Part shown: piece after piece, positions 27,801 to 36,434 of the stretch
Layout: every line of letters begins with the position of its first letter
How positions within the stretch are numbered: the stretch's first letter is position 1
Assembly (NCBI RefSeq): GCF_000010805.1
Contig: NC_012522.1
Span: 2,232,001-2,296,000 of the forward strand
DNA length: 64,000 bases
Direction: 5' to 3'
Origin: Rhodococcus opacus B4
Lineage (GTDB): Bacteria > Actinomycetota > Actinomycetes > Mycobacteriales > Mycobacteriaceae
Made by a program: the position numbers and the translations under genes
Notes under the pieces: generated by a model
The model's input: only the letters and a program-made list of their open reading frames with translations
Databases searched by the model: none
Told to the model about the DNA's origin: nothing

Positions 27801-30565
27801 ACCTGCAACTCACCGTGACCGCCGATCCGGATCCGTCGACGGAACACCCCCGGCGGGCGGCCGTCTTCACCTACGCCACCGACCTGTTCGACCATCACAC
27901 GGTCATGGAGATCGGCGAACGCTTTCTCCGGACGCTGAGCGAGGCCGTCGCGCAACCGCATCGCGCTGTCGGCGACCTCGCCCTGGTCGATCCGGACCCG
28001 GATGTCCCCGCTTCGGCGCCGTCCTCCGCTCAGACCCTCGTCGATCTGTTCGAGCGGCACGTCGACATGACACCGGACGCCGACGCGGTCGTCGCGGGTG
28101 ACCGCGTGCTCACCTACGGTGAACTCGACCGGCAGGTCAATCGACTCGCCCGCCACCTGATCGGCGCAGGCGCGGGCCCGGAGTCTCTGGTGGGATTGGC
28201 GATTCGCCGCTCCGTCGACCTCCTCGTCGGAATGTATGCCGTCGCGAAGGCGGGCGCGGCGTACGTGCCGATCGATCCCGACCAGCCCGCGCAGCGCAAC
28301 GCCCAGATCATCCGGGCCTCGGACACGCGGATCGTCCTTACCACCGAACGCGATCGGTTCGACCTCGCCGATGTCCTGCCCGCGGAGACGCTGCTCGTCG
28401 TCGTCGACCGGGTCGACCTGTCGGGGTTCGATCCGTCGCCGGTCTCCGACGTCGACCGGACTGCTCCCCTGCGGGCACAGAACCCCGCGTATGTGATCCA
28501 CACGTCGGGATCGACGGGCACCCCCAAGGGCGTCGTCGTGACCCATGCGGCCGTCGTGAGCTTCCTGACCTGGCGGCAGGACACGGACCCGCTCGGCGCG
28601 GGTGACACGGTGATGCTCAAGTTGCAGTACACGTTCGACGCGTCCGTTCGCGAATTCTGGTGGCCGCTGATCGCCGGTGCGCGGCTGGTGATCGCCCGAC
28701 CCGACGGCCACCGCGACCCTCGGCATCTCGCCGATCTGATCGAACGGCACCGGGTGACCGCCGGGTACTTCCTTCCGCTGATGCTGGCCGAGATCCTCGC
28801 GATCCCCGACGCGGATCTCACGTCGCTGCGGCAGGTGTCCTGCGGCGGCGAGGTTCTGCCGCCGGGTACCGCCCACAGTTTTCACGCCCGGTGCCCGGGC
28901 ACGGTCCTCTACAACGAGTACGGTCCGACCGAGACGGCCGTCGCCGTGACCCGCACCGTCGTCGGAGCGGTAGACGCGACCGTCCCGATCGGCGTGCCGC
29001 AGCGCGATGTCGGTGCGCTCGTGCTGGATTCGCGGCTGCATCCGGTGCCTGCCGGAGTTCCCGGTGAGCTCTACCTCTCGGGAGCGCAGTTGGCCCGCGG
29101 CTATCTCGGGCAGCCGGGGACGACGGCCTCCCGCTTCCCGGCGAATCCCTGGGGACCGCCCGGCACCCGGATGTACCGGACGGGCGACGTGGTGCGCCGG
29201 CGCAGGGACGGCACGCTCGACTACCTCGGCCGGCGGGACCTTCAGGTGAAGATCCGCGGTCAGCGCGTCGAACTGGAGGAGATCGAGACGGCATTGCGGC
29301 GCAACACCGCCGTCGCGCACTCAGCGGCGGCCGTCTATGACTCCCCTGCCACGGGTTTTCGGCTGGTCGGCTACGTCGTGCCACGTCCGGGCGGAGACGT
29401 GGACACTCGTGCCGTGTCGGCGGAACTGGCGCAACGACTGCCCCGGTACATGGTGCCCAACCAGATCGTGGTGCTGGGCGCACTGCCGTCGACGCCCCAC
29501 GGCAAGCTGGATCGGCGCGCGCTCCCCGATCCGGGTGTGCCCCGGGCGCAGCGGTTCCGCCCGCCGACGACCCGCACCGAGAAACTGGTCACGGCGGTGT
29601 ACGCGGACGTGCTCGGCACCGGCCTGGTGGGGCTGGACGACAACTTCTTCGAGCTGGGCGGCAACTCGTTGTCCGCGACCAGGGCCGCGTCGCGGCTGCA
29701 CGCCACGACGAACGTCGAGGTCCGCCTCGACTGGTTCTTCACCGACGCGACCGCGGAGAGCATCGCCGCGCGGATCTCGTCGAGTTTCGCTGCTGCCTCC
29801 GACACCTCCGCCGCTCTCGAGGTGCTGCTGCCGCTGCGGCCGGACGGCGAGCGGGAGCCACTGTTCTGCATCCATCCGGCCGTCGGGCTGGCCTGGTGCT
29901 ATTCGGGATTGAGTGCGTATCTTCGCCCCGACCGCGCGGTCTGGGGTGTGCAATCGCCCGCCGTGACTGCCGGCGGCGAGCGGTTCACGACGATCACCGA
30001 GCGCGCCGCACGCTACGTTCAGGAGATCCGGCGCGTGCAGCCGCGGGGGCCGTACCACCTGCTCGGATACTCGGCAGGCGGCGTGATCGCGCACGCGATG
30101 GCGGTCGAGTTGCGGTCGTGCGGCGAGGAGGTCGGTGTGCTCGCGATGATCGACAGCTACGCCTCGGCGGAACGGGACACCCCGGTACCGACGCTGCCGG
30201 AACTGCTCGCGGAATTCGACGGCGCGGCGGCCGAGCAGCTGGGTCCGGAGCAGCTGGCCCGGTTGTACGAGGACTACGTCGACGTCGTCGACGCCGCCGC
30301 GGACTTCGTGCCGGAACGCTTCGACGGCAGCCTGCTGTTCTTCGGCGCGGCCGGTCCCCCCGCAGCGTGCGCGACGTGGCGGCCGTGGATCGGCGGGGAG
30401 GTGTTCGCGCACACCATCGACCGTCCGCATGCGCAGATGACCGACCCGGAGGCGCTGGCCGTCATCGGACCGATCCTCGCCGGCTACCTCGACGGCGCCT
30501 CAGCCGCCGACGGGACGGAGAATCCACCAGCCACCCAGCGCGAGACAGCCCAGCGTGACGAGTAG
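15881..30565 (+). CDS. Four-module non-ribosomal peptide synthetase with thioesterase
   Basis: 4,894 residues assembling a tetrapeptide: C(15-450)-A(462-940)-T(955-1025)-E(1040-1505) / C(1515-1945)-A(1955-2440)-T(2455-2530) / C(2545-2985)-A(2995-3480)-T(3500-3575) / C(3590-4040)-A(4050-4535)-T(4560-4630)-TE(4645-4894). Every condensation/epimerisation active site (HHxxxDG), every A3 core (TSGSTGxPKG) and all four phosphopantetheine serines (S989, S2494, S3538, S4596) are intact, so the enzyme looks functional. All A domains keep the Asp that holds the alpha-amino group (F-D-A/I/G) and the A10 Lys. No MbtH, phosphopantetheinyl transferase, tailoring or export gene is adjacent. ATG 15881 follows a weak AGAGAAG site. 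The 3' end overlaps the M50 gene by 66 bp in antisense. The product is unknown. Confidence 0.95.
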   Translation: MSSPTSVGPGDSSAHAFPLSPAQMGMWLAQHVDPTVPVSVAQYVDIRGELNRDALSAACVRAAAEFESFFLRFSEADGVPVQWMDSSLSATVGYVDFRSAPDPPAAAHGWMRTETAAPIDVLRDRLTVSFLLHVGTNRYFWYSRAHHIALDGYGSVTMVYRIAALYSAAVRGVPPPASRALGVRRVHDLEIDYVGSARRDADREYWTETMRGVTHVSSLAHSYAPAAAGSRDVGGTLTTEMVDRLEKCSAAHGVNPATLTVSAVAGYLARTTGEDDVTLSLPVSARTTAALLRSGGMVSNVVPLRITGAGTATVGDLVSRTRLAMSGALRHQRYRHEDIRADLGDTLTGPRLFGPAVNIMLFPEEIELGSLTGHLHVLSSGPIEDLLVNLYRYGPRGQLHLDFKANPQLYSQEDLDGHHTRFLRYFRQLLEAETAQPIGDLPVLTDDETAALVPSSGPSDSAPATLADVFHAAAARDPDATAVVCSGGEIAYRELDERSGRIAATLARLGVGPGDVVAAAFPRSADYVCAVWSVAKTGAAFLPVDPNYPVTRVRHMLDDSRPAIGLTSAEYAPILPATTEWLLIEDADGSAAPESRTPATRLDDVAYLIYTSGSTGVPKGVAVTHRGIANLVSAQRTHLDLDGSARVLHVASPSFDASIFEMLMAFGSAATLVVAPPTVYGGFPLAQLMTAEGITHAVLTPSVAASVEPGEVGGLRTLVVAGEACPPELLSRWTSRCRMIDAYGPAETTVMATVSDPLSGAGPVTIGRPIDGVRAVVLDHRLRPVPVGVAGELYVAGAALARGYFRRARQTSERFVADPYGPPGTPMYRTGDTVRWTRGHELEYLGRRDEQVNLRGVRVEPGEIDATLRRHPAVRFVVTVIRSQVTGDQLVSYVDTGTEAVTERELLSFLTAALPAHLVPAGVVVLPHLPLTPSGKLDRAALPEPHVRPSTRVAPEDDRERTLHGIYAEILGTSDFGVDESFFALGGDSIMAIQLASRARSAGISFTPRDVFERRTIARLCQVAGSDVDRRGPSLEELPGGGVGEMPLTPAARFLFDRVSVVDRYAQAVAVEVPRGVNAEKLHAVIGAVVDRHDALRARLGRRSDGTAFLTVRPAGGSLPENTITRVALPADADPEQRTQDEHETAVRRLNPVAGVMMQCVWLDPGSDRGGRLLLVAHHLVIDGVSWRILIGDLAAAWAHLEAGVSPTLPPVGTSLRRWSHGLAEQAQRPARTSELTFWRDVTGAEDPPLGTRPLDARRDVNSTVDRIHTRTSATHPLLTDLPAAFRCEVNDALLTALALALALWQRRRGRPATPPMIRLEGHGREEAVLPGADLSRTVGWFTSIFPVRLDLEDLDLDDAFAGGRSADTAIMVVKEQLRAVPDKGIGYGLLRRPRDDLGQIAFNYLGRLDNAGSEHDWRPVRDGAAVFSAAEPSMPVTALIDITAFTTDGILDATFAFPTGAIAAEDVQALADLWEQALAALCAVARSPHTRGLAPSDLPLVAVDREDIEGWERDRPGLLDVWPLTPLQSGLLFHAEFVVADPDPYAMQVILSLRGPLDRDRLRFACGAVLAGHANLRTAFVRDGRGAPVQLVLDDVPVRWRHIDLPDNPEEILLDDRTARFDVSAPPLIRFTLLTRGPDRAELAITAHHMVLDGWSMPLLVRELFGAYRRGDARTESPDASPYRDFLEWLAKRDTDASARAWASALDGITEPAAAAEDTRTTSESVLELSEEDTLTLTARATELGVTLSTIVQAAWGIVLGQATGRDDVVIGEAVSGRPPELAGVESAVGLFVNTVPVRIPLEPGIDVSTFLTRLQAEHVRLLEHHWLGLTDIQRAAGVAPLFDTLVAFESYPMDRTALPEAADGLTLDGVRAHDASHYAVTLAVTAHPALRLTAKCRSQRYDAAALLTRVGRVLDGIGRDPHVAVGGLDLLGAAERERVLRTWNATDAPVPTATLVDLFDAQVERSPGAVAVVFGAERLTYAEFDAQANQLARYLVARGVGPESVVGVAVPRSIRLLVALHAVLKTGGAYLPVDPGHPLGRTALVLDSAAPALLLTSGNHIAPAGVTVVDLDLLDVSGYDPAPVTDSARHSPLRPANAAYVIYTSGSTGRPKGVTVTHEMMVNQFRWAQTLTPLDGTDAVLHKTPLTFDISAWELLWPLHTGARVVIAEPGGHADPRYLARTVAQQSITTLHVVPSMLDAFLEQCGPQVPPAVRRVYSAGESLSAATAATFAQRSAAALYNWYGPCEAAVATSESFDGNGIGAAVPLGRPVHNIRTYVLDRRLRPVPAGTTGELYLAGAYLARGYTGRPDLTADRFVADPFDDPGSRMYRTGDLVRWNATGRLEYLGRTDFQIKLRGQRIEPGEIEAALTSDPAVRHAAVAVQRYPDAGDRLIAYVVAAEGARPDEARITQRLATLLPAYMIPSALVPLPALPVTTSGKLDRAALPEPGPARSPSDPPATPAEDVIAFVFAEVTGTASVGRGDNFFAAGGNSLTAAQAVARIGAALATTVDLRELFDHPTVADLSAYLADCGHETAQAPLVARAPAAHVPLSLAQQRLWFLNRLDGRSATDSIPVVLRLTGTLDESALCAAVGDVIERHEPLRTVYPEHDGIPCQHVLPATAVPPCTVRETADPAGRVRELLSAGFDLTAEPPVRAELLAVGTCEWVLALVVHHISADGFSLGPLARDVMAAYRARAQGHAPVWAPLPVRYADYTLWQRELRDRQPGLAYWRQTLSGMPELLPLPFDRARPPVATHRGADVAFTLDAQTHRRIRALARTHDATPFMVVHTALAVLAARLAGTSDLVLGTPIAGRGPRALDDLVGMFVNTLVLRTNLALHDTFAGTLTRVRDVDLGAYSHSDVSFEEIVEAVAPERSRGRNPLFQLALAYHNTAPVVIDLPEVSAAVVEIDTHTAKFDLQLTVSESLDDEGGPGPLSCVFTYATDLFDETTVAEFADRFRRVLHTALAHPRVVVGDIDLRTAEEKSARHAGAPSLPRRTLPDLLSAAAERNPEGPALTADGRSMTYRELDEASNRLARALMRRGAGPETIVALALPRSALSVVSVWAVAKTGAAFVPVDPHYPATRIEYLLDDSGAALGLTTAPDRTAVPDGTDWLLLDAPDFRTECRGYSPAPITDAERTRPLDLRHPAYVIYTSGSTGKPKGVAVTHTGLADFTAEQRDRYAVTAASRTLHSSSPGFDGAILEILLAIGASACMVLTPPTVQGDDPLTDVLAGERVSHVFTTPTVLATVDPRGLHDLRVVVVGGEPCPPELVKVWAPHRHVSLLNGYGPTETSVMTTISDPMVADRPVTIGHPVRGAAVFLLDARLHPVPTGVAGELYIRGPGVARGYHRRPALTAARFVACPSGSAGERLYRTGDVGRWRRDGSIEYLYRNDAQVELRGVRIELGEIDGTLRTHPGVRFAATDVRELRDGVDALVSYIVPERDQTVDPDQLIRYASTRLPAPLVPAIVVVLDAMPLTVNGKLDRSALPDPVPAATDFEAPHTPAERVVATVFAEVLGLDLVGRDANFFALGGTSLSATRAVSRIGAALATSVPVRAVFDSPTVSGLAAAVTEQTDGAAHVALTVRPRPPRVPLSPAQQRLWFLARLAPGSPEYNIPMALRLDGTLDVAALAAAVADVVGRHEPLRTLYPDSDGAAYQQLIPASRATPSLRPIPVARGDVAARVATFASQGFTLGAEPPIRARLFALAADEWVLAVMVHHISADGFSVPLLVRDLMTAYEARVAGAAPRWAELPVQYTDYTLWQHELLGDRDDPQSVAARELSYWKDALSGAPEQLSLPTDRPHPAIASHRGGTVEFALDDALYRAVEHTASTCAVTPFMVVHAVFAVLLAKLSGSADIVIGTPVAGRGDQALDELVGMFVNNLVLRTEVRPAEGFADLLGRVREDDLDAFAHSTVPFETVVEALDPTRSRARNPLFQVALAFQNLDHTPLTLPGLRVSATTPPTRSARFDLQLTVTADPDPSTEHPRRAAVFTYATDLFDHHTVMEIGERFLRTLSEAVAQPHRAVGDLALVDPDPDVPASAPSSAQTLVDLFERHVDMTPDADAVVAGDRVLTYGELDRQVNRLARHLIGAGAGPESLVGLAIRRSVDLLVGMYAVAKAGAAYVPIDPDQPAQRNAQIIRASDTRIVLTTERDRFDLADVLPAETLLVVVDRVDLSGFDPSPVSDVDRTAPLRAQNPAYVIHTSGSTGTPKGVVVTHAAVVSFLTWRQDTDPLGAGDTVMLKLQYTFDASVREFWWPLIAGARLVIARPDGHRDPRHLADLIERHRVTAGYFLPLMLAEILAIPDADLTSLRQVSCGGEVLPPGTAHSFHARCPGTVLYNEYGPTETAVAVTRTVVGAVDATVPIGVPQRDVGALVLDSRLHPVPAGVPGELYLSGAQLARGYLGQPGTTASRFPANPWGPPGTRMYRTGDVVRRRRDGTLDYLGRRDLQVKIRGQRVELEEIETALRRNTAVAHSAAAVYDSPATGFRLVGYVVPRPGGDVDTRAVSAELAQRLPRYMVPNQIVVLGALPSTPHGKLDRRALPDPGVPRAQRFRPPTTRTEKLVTAVYADVLGTGLVGLDDNFFELGGNSLSATRAASRLHATTNVEVRLDWFFTDATAESIAARISSSFAAASDTSAALEVLLPLRPDGEREPLFCIHPAVGLAWCYSGLSAYLRPDRAVWGVQSPAVTAGGERFTTITERAARYVQEIRRVQPRGPYHLLGYSAGGVIAHAMAVELRSCGEEVGVLAMIDSYASAERDTPVPTLPELLAEFDGAAAEQLGPEQLARLYEDYVDVVDAAADFVPERFDGSLLFFGAAGPPAACATWRPWIGGEVFAHTIDRPHAQMTDPEALAVIGPILAGYLDGASAADGTENPPATQRETAQRDE
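15923..20395 (+). other. NRPS module 1: C-A-T-E (D-residue)
   Basis: C1 active site HHIALDG at 146-152. Its sequence style ([16 protein letters not shown], then R-I-A-A-L-Y) resembles the EntF starter condensation domain, which takes an acyl or aryl group from a separate carrier protein. A1 core 611-616; specificity residues read by eye are DAFVVAAVM-K, a hydrophobic pocket. T1 has G-G-D-S (S989), the version seen before epimerisation domains. E has HHLVIDG at 1178-1184 plus E-G-H-G-R-E and F-N-Y-L-G-R motifs. Residue 1 of the product should be D-configured and N-capped. Confidence 0.8.
20423..23470 (+). other. NRPS module 2: C-A-T
   Basis: C2 opens with W-P-L-T-P-L-Q-S-G and has HHMVLDG at 1649-1655, the DCL style expected after an epimerisation domain. 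A2 core begins at 2106; specificity residues read by eye are DIWHYAWVA-K, which I cannot match to a known substrate. T2 serine is S2494 (G-G-N-S-L). Confidence 0.75.
23513..26605 (+). other. NRPS module 3: C-A-T
   Basis: C3 is LCL style (Q-Q-R-L-W-F-L, HHISADG at 2675-2681). A3 core begins at 3156; specificity residues read by eye are DGLFVGGVM-K. A3 shares long stretches of wording with A1 (for example K-T-G-A-A-F, G-E-P/A-C-P-P-E-L), so the two probably arose by duplication. T3 serine is S3538 (G-G-T-S-L). Confidence 0.75.
26648..29770 (+). other. NRPS module 4: C-A-T
   Basis: C4 is LCL style (HHISADG at 3722-3728) and closely resembles C3. A4 core begins at 4208 (preceded by I-H rather than the usual I-Y); specificity residues read by eye are DARYSGEVA-K, with charged Arg and Glu positions that suggest a polar or charged substrate. 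T4 serine is S4596 (G-G-N-S-L). Confidence 0.75.
29813..30562 (+). other. NRPS terminal thioesterase domain
   Basis: Alpha/beta hydrolase fold with nucleophile S4731 in G-Y-S-A-G-G, an acid in M-I-D-S-Y and the catalytic His at 4850 (R-P-H-A-Q-M). It releases the finished peptide by hydrolysis or cyclisation; the sequence does not tell which. Confidence 0.85.
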
Positions 30566-31216
30566 GGACAATCCCACCCACACGATGCCGGGAACCCGGG
30601 TGAGCCGCGCCAGCTGGTCCGCGTCCGAGTGCGGTGCCGCGCCTCGGGAGCGTTGACGCTGCAGTTCCAGGACCGGCCGCGGGGCGGCCACGAGCATGAA
30701 CAGCGTGATCAGATAGGCCGCCCCGACCTGCTGGTCCTGCGTGCCGAACCAGACGAGCCCGAACAGCAGCGCCCCGACCACCGTGAGGGAGAACAATCCG
30801 TAGAGGTTCCGGACGAGGATCAGCATGGCCGCGAGTGCCACGACACCGATCCACAGCACCGCGACCGCGTGCTGGGTGCCCAGCACCCAGGCCGCGCCGA
30901 GCCCCAGGAGGGCGGGACCCACGTAGCCGGCGAACGTCATGAGGACCACGCCGAGTCCGGTCGGCTTACCGGACGAGATGGCGACACCCGACGTGTCCGA
31001 GTGCAGCCGCACCCCCTTCAGCGTGCGGCCGAACAGCAGGGCGACCACCAGATGCGCGCCCTCGTGCACGATGGTCACCACGTTGCGGGTGATTCGCCAG
31101 GCGTGCGGTTCGAGAACGAGTATCACCGCCACCACGGCCGTGATCTGAACGATCCAGGGAGCCGGCGCGGGGCTGACGGCGCTCACGCGCTCCCACAACG
31201 AGTGCATTCCATTCAT
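30500..31216 (-). CDS. M50-family membrane metalloprotease
   Basis: 238 residues with five or six hydrophobic helices and the zinc motif H51-E-G-A-H55 inside or next to a membrane segment, as in the M50B group of site-2-like proteases. No PDZ or CBS domain is present, so it is a minimal member. Its substrate is unknown. The 3' end runs 66 bp antisense into the NRPS gene. The start at 31216 has no strong ribosome site; an ATG at 31207 is the alternative. Confidence 0.75.
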   Translation of the reverse strand: MNGMHSLWERVSAVSPAPAPWIVQITAVVAVILVLEPHAWRITRNVVTIVHEGAHLVVALLFGRTLKGVRLHSDTSGVAISSGKPTGLGVVLMTFAGYVGPALLGLGAAWVLGTQHAVAVLWIGVVALAAMLILVRNLYGLFSLTVVGALLFGLVWFGTQDQQVGAAYLITLFMLVAAPRPVLELQRQRSRGAAPHSDADQLARLTRVPGIVWVGLSLLVTLGCLALGGWWILRPVGG

Positions 31217-31244
31217 CGGCGCCGAGTGTACGGCGACCGGCCGA

Positions 31245-33200
31245 TCACTCCCTGCGCGCCAGCTGTGGGATCAATCCGCCCGCGAGCACGTCGTCGACCT
31301 GACGCGGAGACAGCCGATGTCGCACCGGGATCTCCACGTCACGGGTCGAGTCGAACAGGGTCAGACGAGGGCCGGACCGAATGGCCTCCCGGACCCCGTC
31401 GAGGATCAGCACGTCGTCCTGCCGGATCGTGTCGTAATCGTCCGGGTTCTCGAATTCGAGCGCGAGCACACCGAAGTTGGCGAGGTTCTGCCAGTGGATA
31501 CGGGCGAACGAGGTCGCGATCACCGCGTGCAACCCGAGGTACCGCGGGGTGATCGCGGCGTGCTCGCGCGAGGACCCCTGCCCGTAGTTGTCGCCGCCGA
31601 CGATGAAATGTCCGGTGGTCTTCGCCGTCTCCTCCGCGCGCGCCGGATAGGTCTCGTCGACCTGGGTGAACGTGAACCGGGACAGCTTGGGAATGTTGGA
31701 ACGGAACGGCAGGGCCCGCGCCCCGGCCGGCGAGATCTCGTTGGTGGAGATGTTGTCACCGACCTTCAGAAGTACCGGAGCCTCGATCCGGTCGGGCAGC
31801 GGCGGAAACTCGGGCAGGGACGAGATGTTGGGCCCCTTCACGAGTTCGACGTGCCGCGCCTCCTCCTCCGGCAGCGGAGCCACCAGCATGGCGGTGTTGA
31901 CGGTGGCCGTCTCCGGAAGCGTGAGCTCGGGGTACGGCATCCCCACGTGCTCCGCCCAGTCCCGTGGATCGGTGATCACGCCGGTGAGAGCCGACGCGGC
32001 CGCCGTTTCAGGTGAACACAGCCACACGGAGTCCTCCCGGGTGCCCGAGCGCCCCGGGAAATTGCGGGGCATCGTCCGGAGCGAATTCCGGCCGGTCGCC
32101 GGCGCCTGGCCCATCCCGATACAGCCCATGCACCCGGATTGATGAATTCGGGCGCCGGCCACGACGAGTTCGAGCGTGGCACCCATCCGGGTCAGGTCCG
32201 CCAGGATCTCCCGCGAACTCGGATTGACGTCGAAGCTCACGCTCGGGTCGGTCTGTCTCCCCGAGACCATGGCCGCAACGATCGCGAAGTCGCGCAGCCC
32301 GGGATTGGCGGACGACCCGATCACCACCTGGCTGACGTCCGCACCGGCGACCTCCCGGACGGGCACCACGTTTCCCGGCGACGACGGTGTCGCGATCAGC
32401 GGTTCGATCGTCGACAGGTCGAGGTGTTCGTGCACGTCGTACTCCGCGCCCGCGTCGGCGAGCAGTTCCACGAAGTCGTCCTCCCTGCCCTCGGCGCGCA
32501 GGAATTCGCGGACGGCGTCGTCGGCGGGAAAGATGGACGTGGTGGCGCCCAGTTCGGCGCCCATGTTCGCGATCACATGACGATCCATCGCCGTCAACGT
32601 CGCGAGTCCTTCACCGTGGTATTCGATGATTCTGTCGAGCCCGCCCTTGACCCCGTGGCGGCGGAGCATCTCGAGGATGACGTCCTTCGCCGAACTCCAG
32701 TCGGGAAGCCTGCCGGTCAGCTCCACTCCCCAGATCCGGGGCATCCGCAGGTGCAGGGGCTGACCCGCGATCGCCAGGGCGACCTCCAGCCCACCGACAC
32801 CGATGGCCAGCATGCCCAGCGACCCCGCTGCCGGGGTGTGCGAGTCGGAACCGACCATGGTCTTGCCGGGAACACCGAAGCGCTGCATGTGGGTGGGGTG
32901 CGACACGCCGTTGCCCGGCTTCGAGAACCACAGCCCGTACCGCAGCGCGGCGGTGCGGAGGAACTCGTGGTCCTCGGCGTTCTTCTCGTCGGTCTGCAGC
33001 AGATTGTGGTCGACGTATTGCGCACTCAACTCGGTCTTGATGCGGTCGAGGTGGAGCGCCTCGAGTTCCTGCATTACCAGGGTTCCGGTGGCGTCCTGGG
33101 TGAGGGTCTGGTCGATCCGGATCGAGATCTCCTCCCCCGGTTCCATCCGGCCGTCGAGGAGGTGCGCACCGATGACCTTGCGGGCGACAGTGTCCGACAT
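31245..33200 (-). CDS. Aconitase-family hydratase with an altered cluster ligand
   Basis: 651 residues from the ATG at 33200 (GAAGGGA upstream). Aconitase core with V-G-S-D-S-H-T (116-122), C357-M-G-C360 and N-F-P-G-R-S-G; the C-terminal swivel domain has the G-S-S-R-E-H-A motif. At the place where aconitases and isopropylmalate isomerases have the first [4Fe-4S] ligand (G-S-C-T-N), this protein reads G-S-S-A-N, with Ser297 instead of Cys; the other two cluster cysteines remain. It is shorter than the roughly 900-residue AcnA. It may be a hydratase for another tricarboxylate, or use a modified cluster. It is preceded by an inverted repeat (33295-33320). Confidence 0.82.
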   Translation of the reverse strand: MSDTVARKVIGAHLLDGRMEPGEEISIRIDQTLTQDATGTLVMQELEALHLDRIKTELSAQYVDHNLLQTDEKNAEDHEFLRTAALRYGLWFSKPGNGVSHPTHMQRFGVPGKTMVGSDSHTPAAGSLGMLAIGVGGLEVALAIAGQPLHLRMPRIWGVELTGRLPDWSSAKDVILEMLRRHGVKGGLDRIIEYHGEGLATLTAMDRHVIANMGAELGATTSIFPADDAVREFLRAEGREDDFVELLADAGAEYDVHEHLDLSTIEPLIATPSSPGNVVPVREVAGADVSQVVIGSSANPGLRDFAIVAAMVSGRQTDPSVSFDVNPSSREILADLTRMGATLELVVAGARIHQSGCMGCIGMGQAPATGRNSLRTMPRNFPGRSGTREDSVWLCSPETAAASALTGVITDPRDWAEHVGMPYPELTLPETATVNTAMLVAPLPEEEARHVELVKGPNISSLPEFPPLPDRIEAPVLLKVGDNISTNEISPAGARALPFRSNIPKLSRFTFTQVDETYPARAEETAKTTGHFIVGGDNYGQGSSREHAAITPRYLGLHAVIATSFARIHWQNLANFGVLALEFENPDDYDTIRQDDVLILDGVREAIRSGPRLTLFDSTRDVEIPVRHRLSPRQVDDVLAGGLIPQLARRE

Positions 33201-33294
33201 CGCTGATCCCTTCGTCGTACCTCCAGGATGCGCCGGAGCCACCGCGAGGGCCAGCGCCCGGAACACGTCCAGGCACTCGACAGGAGAATCTTCG

Positions 33295-33320
33295 GCTCTC
33301 TACGACAATCGGTAGAGAGC
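33295..33320 (-). promoter_or_regulatory. Inverted repeat between the AAA ATPase and aconitase-like genes
   Basis: GCTCTCTAC (33295-33303) pairs perfectly with 33312-33320 over an 8-nt spacer. It stands 12 nt after the ATPase stop and 95 nt before the hydratase start, so it may be a terminator of the first or an operator of the second. Confidence 0.4.
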
Positions 33321-33331
33321 GCTAGATTTTG

Positions 33332-34519
33332 CTAGTCGTGCTGCGCGCGCAGATACTTCCCGAAGTGCGGAACGGTGAATCCGATCGACCCGCGCTCGGC
33401 CGAGTAGATCAACCCCTTCTTGATCAGCCCGTCCCGCGCCGGTGACAGCGACGCGGGCTTGCGGCCGAGTTCGGACGCGATCGCCGCCGTCGAGACCGGG
33501 CCGTCGTCCCCGGAGAGATCGGCCATCGCGCGCATGTACTCCCGCTCGGCCGGTGTCGCCCGCTCGTATCGCGAACCGAAGAACCCGACCGCCAGTTCCT
33601 CCTCCGCGGTCGGCTCGGCTACCCGCACGTCCTCCTCCGTGATGGGGCTCGCCGCGGCCACGTCCCACGTCGCCTTGCCGTACGCCTGGACGAAGTAGGG
33701 GTAGCCGTCGGCCGCGGCGTACAACGCGTCGAGTGCCTCGTCCGTGAACTTCACGTCCTCGCGTTCGGCGGGCGCGATCAGCGCCCGGTCCGCGGACACC
33801 CGGTCCAGCCGGTCGATGCGGTGGTAGCTGAACAACCGTTCCGAGTAGCTCTTGGACGCCGACAGCACCGCGGGCAGGTGCGGCAGTCCGGCACCGACCA
33901 CGATCAGCGGGGCCGCGTCCTGGCTGAGTTCGTGGCAGGCCCCGCACACGGCGGAGACGTCCGCGGCGCCGAGGTCCTGCATCTCGTCGATGAACAGCGC
34001 GATCCCGACGCCGACGTCGCGGGCCAGGGACGACGCGTCGAGCAGCAGTTCCACCAGGTCGATCTCGATGTCCCCGGAATCGGCGCGCCCCTTCACCGCG
34101 GGCGCGTCGATCCCCGGCTGCCACCGCTCCCGCATGCCCTTGTCTGCCGTCGCGCGCAGGGCGAACGACTTCAGGACGCCGAGGAACTCCTCCACCCGGT
34201 CGGGGTCGCGGTGCGAGCCGGCGATCTCCCGAATCGCCATGTGCAACGCCGAGGACAGCGGCCGCCGCAGATCCTGATCCGGGCGGGCCTCGATCTTCCC
34301 GGTTCCCCACCGCCGCGAGATGGCCGCCGACCGCAGGTGGTTCAGCAGGACCGTCTTCCCGACCCCGCGCAGACCCGTCAGCATCACACTGCGCTCCGGA
34401 CGGCCGCGCGCGATCCGCTCGAGCACCACGTCGAACGCGTCGAGCTGCCTCGTTCGTCCCGCGAGCTCCGGAGGGCGTTGGCCTGCGCCGGGGGCGTACG
34501 GGTTACGGACAGGGTCCAT
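33332..34519 (-). CDS. AAA ATPase with C-terminal winged-helix-like region
   Basis: 395 residues from the ATG at 34519, whose first residues (M-D-P-V-R-N-P-Y) read like a natural family start; an ATG at 34561 would add 14. Walker A G-L-R-G-V-G-K-T at 49-56 and Walker B L-F-I-D-E-M at about 175-180, resembling ORC/Cdc6-like AAA_16 ATPases. The last 90 residues (M-A-D-L-S-G-D-D ... I-A-S-E-L-G-R-K-P-A-S-L) look like a winged helix. Function unknown. No clear ribosome site, so the mRNA may be leaderless. Divergent from sigD. Confidence 0.8.
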   Translation of the reverse strand: MDPVRNPYAPGAGQRPPELAGRTRQLDAFDVVLERIARGRPERSVMLTGLRGVGKTVLLNHLRSAAISRRWGTGKIEARPDQDLRRPLSSALHMAIREIAGSHRDPDRVEEFLGVLKSFALRATADKGMRERWQPGIDAPAVKGRADSGDIEIDLVELLLDASSLARDVGVGIALFIDEMQDLGAADVSAVCGACHELSQDAAPLIVVGAGLPHLPAVLSASKSYSERLFSYHRIDRLDRVSADRALIAPAEREDVKFTDEALDALYAAADGYPYFVQAYGKATWDVAAASPITEEDVRVAEPTAEEELAVGFFGSRYERATPAEREYMRAMADLSGDDGPVSTAAIASELGRKPASLSPARDGLIKKGLIYSAERGSIGFTVPHFGKYLRAQHD

Positions 34520-34612
34520 GGCCACGAAGGTAACAACCTCTGTTGCCGAATCTGCGCTCATCTAGCGCGTGTCCTAGATCCCGCTATGAAGTCCCGCCGG
34601 GAGGCCCGGGGT

Positions 34613-34636
34613 GGGTGCTTCCGCACCCTTCGGTGC
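34613..34636 (+). promoter_or_regulatory. Two mutually exclusive hairpins in the sigD leader
   Basis: GGGTGC (34613-34618) pairs with GCACCC (34623-34628) over TTCC, and GCACC (34623-34627) can instead pair with GGTGC (34632-34636) over CTTC. The shared middle segment means only one hairpin can form at a time. The stems are short, so a regulatory role is tentative. Confidence 0.3.
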
Positions 34637-34696
34637 CTATCGACGATCGCGCGTTCGACCGAGGCTGGATGCAGCCGCAGGAACAGGGAGAACACC

Positions 34697-35284
34697 ATGA
34701 TCGAATTGGACGCCAGAGCCGAGTTGGAACGACTCGCGCCGTACGCAGCGGCGGGCGACGAAGACGCCGTCGAAGAGGTTCTCCGGATTGCGCACCCGCT
34801 CGTGCACCGCTACTGCACGACCCGGCTCGAATCGGTGGATCACCCGCACACGACCGCCGACGACGTCACCCAGGACGTGTGCCTCGCGTTGATGAGCGCC
34901 CTGCGGACGTACCGGAACCAGGGAAAATCGTTGCTGTCGTTCATCTTCGGCATCGCCGCGCACAAGGTGTCCGACGCGCGGCGACGCGCCACCCGGCTGT
35001 CCGTACCGCAGACCGCGCGCGCCGCCGCCGCGCATCACGTGGTGGACGTCGAGGACGGCCCCGAGCATCACGTCCTGCGCGACGAACTGCGCGGCGAGAT
35101 GGGACTGCTCGTCGAGACCCTCCCGGTCCGGCACCAGCAGATCCTCTTCATGCGCGTCATCGTGGGAATGTCAGCCGAACAGACCGCACGAGTCCTGGAC
35201 ACCACACCGGGCGCCGTCCGCGTTGCGCAGCACCGGGCGCTGAACCACCTGAGGGCACGGATCGGGCACGGACCGGCCCGCTGA
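34697..35284 (+). CDS. sigD: ECF-type RNA polymerase sigma factor, SigD-like
   Basis: 195 residues, ATG 34697 with AGGGAG 6 nt upstream. Region 2 (about 25-95: D-D-V-T-Q-D-V-C-L-A, F-I-F-G-I-A-A-H-K-V) and region 4 (about 130-185: M-S-A-E-Q-T-A ... G-A-V-R-V-A-Q-H-R-A-L) closely follow mycobacterial SigD. In mycobacteria SigD serves stationary-phase and ribosomal gene expression; the same role here is assumed. No anti-sigma factor gene is adjacent. An in-frame extension upstream to 33821 is antisense to the ATPase gene and rejected. Confidence 0.85.
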   Translation: MIELDARAELERLAPYAAAGDEDAVEEVLRIAHPLVHRYCTTRLESVDHPHTTADDVTQDVCLALMSALRTYRNQGKSLLSFIFGIAAHKVSDARRRATRLSVPQTARAAAAHHVVDVEDGPEHHVLRDELRGEMGLLVETLPVRHQQILFMRVIVGMSAEQTARVLDTTPGAVRVAQHRALNHLRARIGHGPAR

Positions 35285-35304
35285 GGGTTCCCGTTCCACC
35301 GTTG

Positions 35305-35324
35305 CCATTCGCCGGGCCGAATGG
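35305..35324 (+). terminator. Hairpin between sigD and the BNR-repeat gene
   Basis: CCATTCG-CCGGGC-CGAATGG: perfect 7-bp stem, 6-nt loop, 21 nt after the sigD stop. No T-run. It separates sigD from the BNR/MoaD pair. Confidence 0.5.
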
Positions 35325-35336
35325 TCCGATGGAGTC

Positions 35337-36434
35337 ATGAGCGCAGCCGACACCGTCCTGCTCGCGATCGGAACGAAGAAGGGCCTGTGGCTTGCCACCA
35401 GCCGCGACCGCGCCACCTGGTCGCTGTCGGGCCCGCACTTCCTGATGAACGAGATTCCGAGTATCGGGATCGACACGCGCGGTGGGCGCACCCGCATCCT
35501 GGTCGGGGTCCGGTCCGAACACTGGGGTCCGACCGTCGCGCACTCCGACGACCTGGGTGCCACCTGGACGGAACCGGACCACGGCGCCATCCGCTTCGCC
35601 GACGGCGACGGCGCCGCACTCGAGCGGGTGTGGCAGATCCGCCCCGACACGGACGACCGGCCTGGTGTCGTGTGGGCGGGGTGTGAGCCCATCTCGGTGT
35701 GGCGGTCGGTCGACGGCGGGGAGCATTTCGACCTCGAACGCGGACTGTGGGACCATCCGCACCGGCCGGAGTGGGGAGCCGGATACGGCGGCGCCGCAGC
35801 GCATTCCGTCGTCCCGCATCCACGGGACGAGAACACCGTGCACGTCGCGATGAGCACCGGAGGCGTGTACCGCACTACAGACGGGGGCGCGTCCTGGGAG
35901 CCGCGCAACACCGGGATCACGGCCTACTTCCTGCCCGACCCGAACCCGGAGTTCGGCCAGTGCGTCCACAAGATCGCCCGCGACGGCGTCGTCCCCGACC
36001 GGCTGTACGCCCAGAATCACCACGGGGTCTACCGCTCCGACGACAGCGGCGACACGTGGAAGTCGATCGCGGACGGGCTGCCGACGGACTTCGGGTTCGT
36101 GATGCTCACCCACCCCCGCCGCGAGGGAACGGTGTGGGTGGTACCGATCAAGGCGGACGGTGAACGCATCCCGCCGGACGGCCGGCTGGCCGTCTACCGG
36201 AGCGGGGACGCCGGGAACAGCTGGACGCGCCTCGACAGCGGGCTGCCGGACCGCGACTACAACGTGGTGCTCCGCGATGCCGCCGCGGTGGACACCGCCG
36301 ACCCGGTCGGCGTGTATTTCGGCACACGCGGCGGCGAGGTCTACGGAAGCGCCGACGAGGGCGCAACGTTCGAGACGGTCGCGGCGCACCTGCCCGACGT
36401 GTTGTGTGTGCGGGCCGCGGTGATCGAATCATGA
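35337..36434 (+). CDS. BNR/Asp-box beta-propeller protein (sialidase- or sortilin-like)
   Basis: 365 residues. Five Asp-box turns are visible (S-D-D-L-G-A-T-W, T-T-D-G-G-A-S-W, S-D-D-S-G-D-T-W, S-G-D-A-G-N-S-W and S-A-D-E-G-A-T-F), each marking a propeller blade as in sialidase, VPS10 and Ycf48-like proteins. No signal peptide, so it is probably cytoplasmic and not a secreted glycosidase; catalytic sialidase residues are not evident. Its stop overlaps the start of the MoaD-like gene (ATGA), so the two products are made together. GGAG stands only 2 nt before the ATG, which makes a leaderless or inefficient start possible. Confidence 0.8.
   Translation: MSAADTVLLAIGTKKGLWLATSRDRATWSLSGPHFLMNEIPSIGIDTRGGRTRILVGVRSEHWGPTVAHSDDLGATWTEPDHGAIRFADGDGAALERVWQIRPDTDDRPGVVWAGCEPISVWRSVDGGEHFDLERGLWDHPHRPEWGAGYGGAAAHSVVPHPRDENTVHVAMSTGGVYRTTDGGASWEPRNTGITAYFLPDPNPEFGQCVHKIARDGVVPDRLYAQNHHGVYRSDDSGDTWKSIADGLPTDFGFVMLTHPRREGTVWVVPIKADGERIPPDGRLAVYRSGDAGNSWTRLDSGLPDRDYNVVLRDAAAVDTADPVGVYFGTRGGEVYGSADEGATFETVAAHLPDVLCVRAAVIES

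Noticed and set aside
15881..30565. Siderophore synthetase (the first condensation domain resembles EntF)
   Set aside because: No aryl-acid activating genes, ornithine hydroxylase, formyltransferase or iron transporter nearby, and the A-domain pockets do not show a recognisable hydroxy-ornithine or Ser code.
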